DNA of 64,000 bases from Pseudomonas sp. 30_B (GTDB lineage: Bacteria > Pseudomonadota > Gammaproteobacteria > Pseudomonadales > Pseudomonadaceae). Below the pieces are notes generated by a model that searched no databases, was not told the origin of the DNA, and saw nothing but the letters and a program-made list of their open reading frames with translations. A program made the translations under genes and the position numbers. The stretch's first letter is position 1; each line of letters begins with the position of its first letter. The DNA is taken from the NCBI RefSeq assembly GCF_017491605.1, contig NZ_JAFGYY010000012.1:134934-198933 (forward strand), read 5' to 3'. This document shows, piece after piece, positions 9,026 through 17,800 of the stretch.

Positions 9026-11134
9026 CTAGAAGCCGCTCTCGCGCAACGCCACCGCCAGCAGGCGGGTAACGCTTTCCCCCAGCCAGCTGCGCCGTGCCCC
9101 GTCGATCTGCAGGTGACCACGGGTCTCGTGCAGGTTCGGCGGCGGTGCGTCGAGTTTCACCAGTACATGGAACAGCGCCGGGTTGGGCACCAGTACTTCG
9201 CCCTGGGCATTGACGTTCAGCGGGCCGCCGTAGCGCGAGGCGAGCATCGGTTGCTCCAGCTGGCTGACGCGCGTGGTGCCGATCAGCACCACCTGGCCGT
9301 CGATGGGGCTGGGCACGCCTTCGGGATAGAAGCGCACGCGGCCGCCGTCGGTGAGGCGCTGGACTTCGTCCTGCTTGACGTAGGCGTCCACCAGCCAGGA
9401 ACTCGGATCGACCAGCACGCCAAGCGGTTCGCGGCTGTTGATCCACTGGCCGGCCTTCCATTCCGGGCCGACGTCCATCCAGCGGCCGGCGAAGGGGGCC
9501 TGCAGGGTAAGGCGGGCCATCTCGTTGCGGGCGGCGCGGGCCTGCTGGTATTCCACCCCCAGGCGCTGGCGGGTGACGGCTTCCTCGGAGAGGCCCGCCG
9601 GGTCGGCGAGCATGCCCGCCAGGCGGCCTTCGTAGCCACGGATGCTCGCCTCGCTGCCGCGCACCTTGGCGGCGATGTCCGGTTCCTCCATCACCGCCAG
9701 GGTCTCGCCCTTGGCCACTTCGCCACCGGCGCGCACGTCACGCAGCAGCGCGGGGAAGGGCGCGTAGACGTGCAGCTGCTGCGCCGCGCGGGCCACGCCC
9801 ATGGCGTGCACCTGGGTGCGCCAGGGGATGGCGAGCAGGAGCAGCAGGGCGCCGAGCAGCGTGAGGAACACCAGCTTGCGCCGCGGCTTCACTTCCGTGC
9901 GGCGCTGCCCCCAGACCTTGAGTTCGCGCCACACGGGCTGAACGATGAACCAGCTGATTTCCACGGCGAACAGGAAGATCCCCAGCAGTTTGAAGAAGAA
10001 GTAGTAGACCGCCACGGCGATGCCGAGGAACAGCAGCAGGCGGTAGACCCAGGTGCCGAAGGCGAAGGCCACCAGCAGGCGGCGCTTGCCGGCGGGGAAG
10101 TGCTCCGGCCAGGGCTCCTCCAGCCCCAGCAGGTTGCGCCGCAATGTGGTGCGGGCGAGGGCGCCGGCGCGCTCGTGCAGGTTGGGGAAGTCCAGCAGGT
10201 CGGAGAAGATGAAGTAGCCGTCGAAGCGCATGAAGGGGCTGGCGTTCAGCGCGACAGACAGCGCCCAGCTGGTGGTGGCCAGGTACAGCAAGCCATTGCG
10301 CAGCGGCCCCGGATCGGCCAGCGCCCAGCCCAGGGTGGAAAGCCCGGCCAGCCCCAGCTCGGTAACGATCCCCGCGCTGGCGATGGCCAGGCGCTGGCGG
10401 TTGCTGCGCAGCTTCCAGCTTTCCCCGGTGTCGGTGTAGAGCATCGGCCACATCACCACGAAGGCGACGCCCATGTGCGCGACCTTCAGCCCCAGCCGGG
10501 TCGCCACCAGCGCGTGGCCCAGCTCGTGGAGCGTCTTGGCCACCATGAGCGCGGCGGCGAAGCTGAGCAGGCCTTCGAAGGAGAAGGACTCCACCACATC
10601 ATGGGTGAAGGTGTCCCACTGGTGCGTCACCATCACGATGCCGGCGAGGCTCAGGAGCACCACCAGCATCGCCACGTAGCGATTGAACAGCCAGTCGAGG
10701 CTGCCAGCGATGGCGCGCAGGAAGCGCTGCGGGCGGAGCAGCGGGATGCGGAAGAACAGGTAGTGGTGCAGCCACCAGTTCCAGGTGGTCCACTGCCTGC
10801 CCTCGCTGCGGGCCTGCAAGCGCGCCAGCGCCTCGGGCCCGGAACGCAGCAGCTGGTGGTGTTCGAGGAACTGGCGGAATCCCAGCACCTGCTCGGCGTC
10901 CGGCTTGAGCGCAGTCTGTTCGGCGATCTGCTCGCTGATCTGCCGGGGCGTCTGCTCCCAGCGCAGCAGGCACTCGAACTCCAGCCAGCCGATGCGGTAG
11001 AAGCGGTTGAGCACGCTGTCCTGGATCACCCATACCGGTTCGCCATCCGGGCCGGGCGCGGCTTCGGACAGGCGCAGATCGTCGCGCAGCGGCGGGGTGG
11101 GCAGGTCTTCGACGGCGACGTCCATCCCCGTCAC
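9026..11134 (-). CDS. PqqD-like/M50 metalloprotease/HlyD hybrid membrane protein
   Basis: A 702-residue three-part membrane protein. Residues about 35-100 (FYRIGWLEFECLLRW...QFLEHHQLL) resemble the winged PqqD/RRE fold. The central 150-420 region has about seven hydrophobic segments with the site-2-protease zinc motif H203-E-L-G-H207 and the second motif N297-A-S-P...D305-G. After the last membrane segment (about 425-445) comes a periplasmic HlyD/biotinyl-lipoyl adaptor with one coiled-coil hairpin. It is the last gene of the giant-protein operon, with a GTG start overlapping the previous stop by 4 bp (GTGA); ATG 11125 is an alternative. I infer an export or processing role for the giant protein; no ABC ATPase is present nearby. 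Confidence 0.85.
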   Translation of the reverse strand: MTGMDVAVEDLPTPPLRDDLRLSEAAPGPDGEPVWVIQDSVLNRFYRIGWLEFECLLRWEQTPRQISEQIAEQTALKPDAEQVLGFRQFLEHHQLLRSGPEALARLQARSEGRQWTTWNWWLHHYLFFRIPLLRPQRFLRAIAGSLDWLFNRYVAMLVVLLSLAGIVMVTHQWDTFTHDVVESFSFEGLLSFAAALMVAKTLHELGHALVATRLGLKVAHMGVAFVVMWPMLYTDTGESWKLRSNRQRLAIASAGIVTELGLAGLSTLGWALADPGPLRNGLLYLATTSWALSVALNASPFMRFDGYFIFSDLLDFPNLHERAGALARTTLRRNLLGLEEPWPEHFPAGKRRLLVAFAFGTWVYRLLLFLGIAVAVYYFFFKLLGIFLFAVEISWFIVQPVWRELKVWGQRRTEVKPRRKLVFLTLLGALLLLLAIPWRTQVHAMGVARAAQQLHVYAPFPALLRDVRAGGEVAKGETLAVMEEPDIAAKVRGSEASIRGYEGRLAGMLADPAGLSEEAVTRQRLGVEYQQARAARNEMARLTLQAPFAGRWMDVGPEWKAGQWINSREPLGVLVDPSSWLVDAYVKQDEVQRLTDGGRVRFYPEGVPSPIDGQVVLIGTTRVSQLEQPMLASRYGGPLNVNAQGEVLVPNPALFHVLVKLDAPPPNLHETRGHLQIDGARRSWLGESVTRLLAVALRESGF

Positions 11135-12471
11135 CAGCCGGTCCAGGCGCGCAGCGAGGCCAGCGGGCGGCGCAGCAGGTAGTAGCCGAGCACCACGCGT
11201 TCGCCGTAGAGCTTGGCGGTGCCGTGCAGACCCAGGCGGGCGTGGGGCGGGGTGTTTTCCACGCTGGCCAGCAGGCGGTAGGAGGCCACGCCTTCGTCGC
11301 TGGGCTTGGCCTGGTAGCTGGTGTCGAGGATTTCCCCGTGCAGCGGGTCGAGCGGGTAGGCGGTGAGGAACAGCGCCACTTTCGCCCCCGGCTCCAGCGC
11401 GATGGCGTCGGCCACTGGCAACTGGATGCGCATGCCCGGCTCGCTCGGGTCGGCCACCTGGAGGATGCGCTCGCCGGTCACCACCGGCTTGCCCAGCCAG
11501 TCGTTGGGGTCGCTGTACACGGCGACCCCGGCACGCGGCGAGAGCACACGGGTGCGTGCCAGTTGCGCCTGCACGGCGGCCAGCTCGGCGCGGCGCTGGC
11601 GGGCGCGGCCATCGAGCACCGAGAGTTCGCCCTTGCTCTGTGGGTTGTCGAAGGCGCGCTGGCTGGCGGCCAGGAGTTCGGCGTCGGCCACGGCGACTTC
11701 CTTGGCCAGCACCTCGGCGCGGCTGCGCAGGGTGGTTTCGTCCAGCACGAACAGCGGCGTGCCGACCTCCACCGGTTGGTTGGGGCGCACCAGCATCCGG
11801 GCGATCACCCCGTCGATGGGCGAGCTGATTACCTGGGCGTTGCGCGAGACGACCTCGGCCGGCGCCAGGGCGGTCTGCCGGACCGGGATCAGCAGCAGTG
11901 CGGCGAGGGCAATTACCCCGACCAGCACCTGGCGCTTGCTCGGCCGCCAGAAGCGCAGGCGCGGGCGCGGGCCGAAGGCGGCCCAGGCGTGGGCCCAGGT
12001 CTGCCAGATGCCTTGCAGCAGCGGTTGCAGGTTGCGCGCGGGCGCTTCGTCGAGGAGGAACAGCACCAAGCCCTGGCGTTGGCCGGCACGATCATGCAGC
12101 GGCACGCACCAGAGCCCGGCGGGCCACCATTCGGCCCAGCCTTCGGCGATGTCCGCCGGCGGATCGAGGGCTTCGCGGGCGAGCCAGTTGGGCGTGCCGT
12201 CGGGCAGCTGCGTGGCAACCCAGCGGCTGGCGCGTTCTAGCCACACCAGGTAGGGCGAGTCTTCCGTCGGCCTGGCCAGGCCGGAGACGGCCAGCAGCTC
12301 GTTGCGCGCATCGTGGCAGGCGAACACCAGCGCCTGGTGGAAACGCAGCAGCGGGAACAGGTCGTTGGCGATGCTGAAAGCCAGGGCGTTCAGCGAGTCG
12401 GCCGCCAGTGCCCGGTCGCGGACGTTGGCCAGGCTCAGCAGCAGCTGAGGGGGTGGCAGCAGCTCACTCAT
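11131..12471 (-). CDS. GAF-like/HlyD inner-membrane adaptor protein
   Basis: The 446-residue protein has a cytoplasmic N-terminal GAF-like domain (about 15-165, ending GQRQGLVLFLLDE), one membrane segment near 182-202 and a periplasmic HlyD-type adaptor with two lipoyl halves (ISSPIDGVIARMLVRPNQPV and LSPRAGVAVYSDPNDWLG) around a short coiled-coil hairpin. An HlyD protein with a cytoplasmic sensor domain is unusual and could couple export to a signal. It overlaps the upstream adaptor by 8 bp and the downstream M50 gene by 4 bp, so translation is likely coupled. Confidence 0.82.
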   Translation of the reverse strand: MSELLPPPQLLLSLANVRDRALAADSLNALAFSIANDLFPLLRFHQALVFACHDARNELLAVSGLARPTEDSPYLVWLERASRWVATQLPDGTPNWLAREALDPPADIAEGWAEWWPAGLWCVPLHDRAGQRQGLVLFLLDEAPARNLQPLLQGIWQTWAHAWAAFGPRPRLRFWRPSKRQVLVGVIALAALLLIPVRQTALAPAEVVSRNAQVISSPIDGVIARMLVRPNQPVEVGTPLFVLDETTLRSRAEVLAKEVAVADAELLAASQRAFDNPQSKGELSVLDGRARQRRAELAAVQAQLARTRVLSPRAGVAVYSDPNDWLGKPVVTGERILQVADPSEPGMRIQLPVADAIALEPGAKVALFLTAYPLDPLHGEILDTSYQAKPSDEGVASYRLLASVENTPPHARLGLHGTAKLYGERVVLGYYLLRRPLASLRAWTGW

Positions 12472-13234
12472 GGTTTTCGGGGAAGCGCGCGACCCCGCTC
12501 ATGCCGGCGATCAGTTCGGGGTAGCTGGCGTCCAGCTTGGCCTCCAGCTCCACGGTCTGCGCCACCGCATCGACCCGCGCGTTGATCGCGCTGATCTTCG
12601 CCGGGTAGTGCTGGCCGGTTTCATGGATGTCCACCTGCAGCGGCATCCCCGCTTGCAGGCGCGGCAGCAGCGAGGAGGGCACGTTGAGACGGACCTTCAG
12701 GGCGCCGTCGCTGACCAGGTCGAACAGCGGCGTACCGGCGGAAACCGTCTGGTACGGCTTGACGTAGACCTTGGCAATGCGCCCGGCGAAGGGCGCGTCC
12801 ACCAGGCAGTAGCCGGCCTGGGCGCGGGCCAGGGTGAGGGCGCCGTCGGCCTTTTCCACCTCGGTGCTGGCCAGGGCCACTTCCAGGTCGCCCACGGCGT
12901 CGAGCTTGCGCAGGTTGCGCTTGGCCGCGAGGTTGGCGCGGGCCATGTTCAGCTCGGCGGCGGCGACCTTGGCGCGCGCGTTCACTTCCGTGCAGCCCAG
13001 CTGGGCGAGCTGCGCGTCCTTGGCGACCTTCTCGCCGAGGCTGGCCTTGAGCGCACCGAGGGTGCCGTTCATCTGCGCGGAAAGGGTGGTTTCCAGGTCG
13101 GAGACCAGCAGCACGCGGATCGCCCCCGGATCGTTGTCCGGCGGCGTCGGCAGGGCATCGTCGGCCCATGCCGGGTGCAGCAGCATCAGGCACAGCGGGA
13201 GGAGCAGGTACGGCTTATTGCACGGGTGCGGCAT
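12464..13234 (-). CDS. Periplasmic HlyD/RND-type adaptor (membrane fusion protein)
   Basis: A 256-residue secreted adaptor. The signal peptide is MPHPCNKPYLLLPLCLMLL..HPAWA. It is followed by a lipoyl half, a short coiled coil (about 75-135) and the second lipoyl half (YCLVDAPFAGRIAKVYVKP), then a beta-barrel. It lacks a membrane anchor, unlike its neighbour. ATG 13234 with AAGGAAG upstream is preferred to an in-frame GTG at 13255. Its start lies 20 bp inside the end of the TolC-like gene. The role is probably to bridge the inner-membrane components and the outer-membrane channel. Confidence 0.85.
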   Translation of the reverse strand: MPHPCNKPYLLLPLCLMLLHPAWADDALPTPPDNDPGAIRVLLVSDLETTLSAQMNGTLGALKASLGEKVAKDAQLAQLGCTEVNARAKVAAAELNMARANLAAKRNLRKLDAVGDLEVALASTEVEKADGALTLARAQAGYCLVDAPFAGRIAKVYVKPYQTVSAGTPLFDLVSDGALKVRLNVPSSLLPRLQAGMPLQVDIHETGQHYPAKISAINARVDAVAQTVELEAKLDASYPELIAGMSGVARFPENHE

Positions 13235-14765
13235 TGGCGCTTCCTTCTTCAGCACGGGATACGCTGCTGACGAGCAGGTTGGTGCTGGACTGCTGTTCGA
13301 GGGTGCGCTGGATTTCCCGCGCCAGGGTCTTCACGTCGTGGCTCTGGACTTCCTTGGGCATCACCTCGAAGCCCACCGAGTTGTACAGCCGCCCCCAGGC
13401 CGCCTGGGCGTCGGAGTAGGCGGCTTCGCGCTGGTAACGCGAAAGCAGGTAGCGGCCCTCGGCGCGGATCAGCTCCAGTTCGCTGCCCAGGGCGGCGCCA
13501 CGGGCGGACTGGGCGTAGTCGAGCAGGCTCTTGTCCACCCGCAGGCTTTCGTCGGCGAATTCCACTTCCTGGCGCGCCAGCTGGTAGCGCAGCAGGCCCA
13601 CCCGGACCTGGGTGAGGATGGCCATGGACAGCGCGGTGCGGCGCATGTCGTCGGTCTTCTCCTGGCTCTCTTCGGCGGCCTGGATGTCCGGGTACTGCAG
13701 CAGGCGCAGCAGGTTCATCGAGACATTGATGCCGGTCTGGTTCCAGTCGTTGTTGTAGAGGTATTTGTTGGAGTCGTACTCGTAGCCGTAGTTGAAGCTC
13801 ACGTTCGGCCACAGCTGGGCCTTGGCGATCTTCAGGTCGTTCATGTCGACGCGTTTGCGGTACCACTCCTCCATGATCTCCGGGCGGTGCTCCAGGGACA
13901 GGCGCTCCAGCTGGTCGGTGTTGTTGGTCACCAGCGGCAGCGGCTGTTCGCCGATATCGGCCAGGACCATTTTCGTGTTCGGTGGCAGCGACATCAGCGC
14001 GGCCAGTTCGGCGCGGGCGAATTCCAGGTCCTGGCGGCGCACGGTGAGCATGTACACCGAGTCGAGCAGGGCGCGCTGGTAGGCGAGGATGTCCTGGCGC
14101 GGCAGCAGGCCCTTGCCCTCGGCCTCGCGGGCGGCGGTCAGCGCGCGGTGGGTGCGCATCAGCAGGCCGTCCACTTCCGGCAGCAGGCGCTGGGCGCCCA
14201 AGGCGCGCCAGTAGGCGTTGCGCACGTCCTGCAGGACGTTCTGCGCGACCTTCTCGCGGCGCTCCTCGGCCATCAGCATCTGGTCGTTCTTCTGCTGGGT
14301 GCGGTAGTACGCAACGCCGAAGTCCAGCAGGCTCCAGGACAGGCCCAGGCTGTAGAGGGTGCGGTAGCGCTCCTCGGAGGTGGACGGGCGCAGGCTGACC
14401 TGACGGTCCTCGATGCCGATGGAGGTGCCGCCCGAGTCGTTGTTGCGCCCGGCGTAGCCTGCCGAGGCGACCAGGCGTGGCAGCATCTCGTGGCTGGTGA
14501 CGTCGCGCAGGTCGGAGGCCAGCGCGCTTTCCAGCAGCTTCAGGCGATAGTCGAGGTTGTATTTCAACGCGCGCGCCGAGGCCTCGTAGAAGGTGATCGG
14601 CCCGTTCACCGGCTCCTGTTCCTTGTACATCCGAGCCTGGTCTTCGATGACCCGCTGGCGCATTTCGTCCTGGGTGTAGGGCTTGGGTTCGAAGTGCGAG
14701 CAGGCAGCCAGCAGTACGCTGCTGGCAATCGTGGCGCTCAGGCATTTCAGGGCGTATGCGGGCAT
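13215..14765 (-). CDS. TolC-like outer-membrane efflux lipoprotein
   Basis: A 516-residue outer-membrane factor. The signal peptide ends in a lipobox (LLAAC, about residue 19), so it should be acylated. The rest shows two long helical repeats of the TolC/OEP type, for example SLGLSWSLLDFGVAYYRTQQ and the matching MNLLRLLQYPDIQAAEESQE. ATG 14765 has AGGA 9 bp upstream; the longer open frame reaches into the giant gene and is rejected. It sits 52 bp downstream of the giant-protein stop and is the likely exit duct for that protein. Confidence 0.9.
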   Translation of the reverse strand: MPAYALKCLSATIASSVLLAACSHFEPKPYTQDEMRQRVIEDQARMYKEQEPVNGPITFYEASARALKYNLDYRLKLLESALASDLRDVTSHEMLPRLVASAGYAGRNNDSGGTSIGIEDRQVSLRPSTSEERYRTLYSLGLSWSLLDFGVAYYRTQQKNDQMLMAEERREKVAQNVLQDVRNAYWRALGAQRLLPEVDGLLMRTHRALTAAREAEGKGLLPRQDILAYQRALLDSVYMLTVRRQDLEFARAELAALMSLPPNTKMVLADIGEQPLPLVTNNTDQLERLSLEHRPEIMEEWYRKRVDMNDLKIAKAQLWPNVSFNYGYEYDSNKYLYNNDWNQTGINVSMNLLRLLQYPDIQAAEESQEKTDDMRRTALSMAILTQVRVGLLRYQLARQEVEFADESLRVDKSLLDYAQSARGAALGSELELIRAEGRYLLSRYQREAAYSDAQAAWGRLYNSVGFEVMPKEVQSHDVKTLAREIQRTLEQQSSTNLLVSSVSRAEEGSANAAPVQ

Positions 14766-14817
14766 GTTCAGTCCTCGCTCCATCCGTAAGGGCTCCATCC
14801 GTGATTGTTGCGAAGCA

Positions 14818-17800
14818 TCATGGGTTGCCGCTCCTGCGCTGGGCGGCGTCGCGCAGCTGGGCGCGGAAGCCCCTTGCGGTCTGCGCGGTCTTGTCGGGTT
14901 TGGCCACCATGTCGCCGGGCAGTGGCGCCCACAGCGACGGGTCGGGCAGCAGGCCGTCGGCGCTGAGGCTGGTGACGCCGTGGCGGCCCTCCACCCAGCG
15001 CTTGTCCAGGTCGCTGGCGCGGCGGCTTTCGCCCACCGCGCGGGCGACGAACTGGCCCTTGATCTGGCCGAGCTGGGCGCCGAGGGATTGGCTCTGGATT
15101 TCCGGGGTGGCGAAGAGGTTGATGTTGCTGCCGTCCGCACCCCAGGCGGACAGCGAGAGGTTGTGGTCGATGCGCTCCACTACCGGCTGCACGAAGATCG
15201 CCGGCTCCAGCCCCAGCACCGGGTCGAGCGGGCGGCCGTCCTCGGCGAAGAGGCCGACGTAGGGGCCCGGCGGGATGTAGGGCGTCGAGATGTCCAGGGT
15301 GATGGTCAGCAACGCCTGGTCGGTGGCGCCGGCAAGGTCGCTCACGGTGTAGGTGAAGTAGTCCTTCAGCACCTGCCCGAGGCCGGCCGCCGCCAGCACC
15401 TCGGGATTGCTCAGGTCGATGGTGTAGGTGTAGCTGCCGTCCGCATTGAGCACGAGGGTGCCGTAGCGGCCGGCGATGGGCTGGCCGACGGTGCCTGCGG
15501 TGCCGCTTTCGTTCTCCTGGCCGGTGCGGATGCCGCTGACGCTGAGCTGGTCGCCGCCATCCACGTCGCTGTCGTTGGGCAGCACGTTGCCGCTGGTGTG
15601 CGGCGCCGGCACCTGGTCGCTGGCGAAGTTGCTGTCGTCGCGTGCCACCGGGTTGTCGTTGGCGCCCTGGATGGTCAGGGTCAGGCGCGCGTCGGAGGTG
15701 GCCCCGGCGGTGTCGCGCATGCGGTAGGTGAAGACTTCGGTGAGGGTCTCGCCGGCACTGCGCAGGGCCTGCACGGTGGGGTTGCTGTTGTCCACCAGGT
15801 AGCGGTAGCTGCCGTCGGCATTGATCACCAGGGTGCCGTAAAGCCCCTGCAGGCTTTGCCCGGCGTTGGCGCTGCGGCCGTTCTGGGCGCTGAACTGCAC
15901 CACCTGGCGGGTTTCGCCGTTGGCCACGCCGTCGACGTCGCTGTCGTTGTCCAGCACGTTGCCGCTGGGGTCGACGCCGGGGGTGCCATTGTTCACGCCG
16001 CCGGCTTCCACAGCGGTGGCGGCATCGTCGCGGGCGATGGGGGTGTCGTTGGCGCCGCGGATGACGATGGTCAGGCGGGCGTAGTCCGAGGCGTTGAACT
16101 TGTCATGGATGCCGTAGGTGAAGACCTCGGTCAGCGTCTGGCCGGAGAGGCGCAGGGCTTCCACGGCGGGAAGGCTGTTGTCGACCTCGTAGCTCCAGCT
16201 GCCGTCGGCATTCATCAGCAGTGTGCCGTAGAGGCCGCGCAGCGGGGTGCCGACCACGCCGTTGGCCGGCCCGGAGGCATCGCCCCCGGTGCGGATGTCG
16301 AACACGGTGAGCGTGTCGCCTTCCAGGTCGGTGTCGTTGGCCACCACGTTGCCGCTGGGGTTGAGCCCCGGCGTTGCGTTGTGCAGGCCGCCGGCCTCGA
16401 TGGCTTCCGCCGCGTCGGGGTTGGCGTGGGGCGCGTCGTTGCGGCCGAAGACGATGATGTTCAACTGGGCCAGGTCGACCAGGCCGCCGTTGTCGCGTAC
16501 TTCATAGGTGAAGCGTTCGACCAGCGTCTCCAGCAGGGAAAGCGCCTGCACCGCCGGGTTGTTCGAGTCGACGTTGTAGGTGTAGCTGCCGTCGGAGCCG
16601 ATGATCAGTTGCCCGTACAGCCCCTGGATGAGGGTGCCGTCGGCGTTGCTGGTGCCCGCAGTCACCGCCTCCAGCGTGCCGCCGGCCGCCTCGGTGCCGA
16701 CGCGGATGCCGCTGACCACCTTGCCGTCGCCGGCGTCCACGTCGGTGTCGTTGTTCAGCACGTTTCCGCTGGGGTTGTAGCCGGTGCCGCCGTCCTGGGT
16801 CTGCGCCAGGGCCAGGGACAGGTCGTCATGGGCAACGGGGGCGTCCCAGGCGCCGAGGACGGTGACGCGCAGCACGCCGATGTCGCTGGCGCCATCGGCG
16901 TCGACGACCTGATAGGAGAAGAACTCCACCAGGCTCTCGCCGGGTTTCAGCGCTTCCACCTCCGGCAGGCGGTTGTTGATGAAGTACTGGAACTGACCGT
17001 CCGCCCGGATGTGCAGCACGCCGTAGCGGCCGAGCAGGGTGGTATCGGCGTTGCCGACGGCATTGAAGGTGCCGTTGGAGTTGCGGTCGCCGTTGCGGAT
17101 GCCATTCACCAGGCGGGTTTCGCCGTAGGCATCCACGTCGCGGACATCGGTGAGCGAGTTGCCGGTGGGTGATATGCCGGGGGTGCCGTTGAAGGTACCG
17201 CCGGCCTCGGTGGCGAAGACCGCCAGGGCGGGCGCATGGGGCGCGTCGTTGCGACCGTGGATGCTGATGGTCAGTTGGGCCACCGAGGTGGCGCCGGCCA
17301 GGTCGCGGATGCTGTAGGTGAAGGTTTCTTCCAGCCTGTCGTTGTCGTTGCGCAACGCCTCGACCAGCGGGTTGTCGTTGTCCAGGACGTAGCTGAAGGT
17401 ACCGTCGGCGTTGAGGGTGAGGGTGCCGTAGGTGCCGACGAAGGCGGTACCCAGGGCGCCGTTGTTCAGGCCCTGGCGGACACCAGTCACCACCAGGGTG
17501 TCGCCGGCGTCCACGTCGCTGTCGTTGGCCAGGACGTTGCCGCTGGGGTTGAAGCCGGGGAGGTTGTTGTCGCGGCCGCCCTTTTCGATGGCGATGACGT
17601 TGTCGTTCTGCGCCACCGGCGTGTCGTTGGCGCCGTGGATGGTGATGCGCAGGGTGGCCAGGTCCTGGGCACCCTCGGTATCGATTACCGCGTAGGTGAA
17701 GTCGTCCGTCAGCTGGTCGGCGGCACTGCGCAGCGCCTGTACGCGCGGGTCGTTGTTGTCCAGCCGGTAGTGGTAGCTGCCGTCGGCGTTGAGGGTCAGC

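Noticed and set aside
9026-13234. RiPP or microcin biosynthesis, suggested by the PqqD-like domain
   Set aside because: No small precursor gene, radical-SAM or cyclodehydratase gene is nearby; the giant protein is the only evident client.
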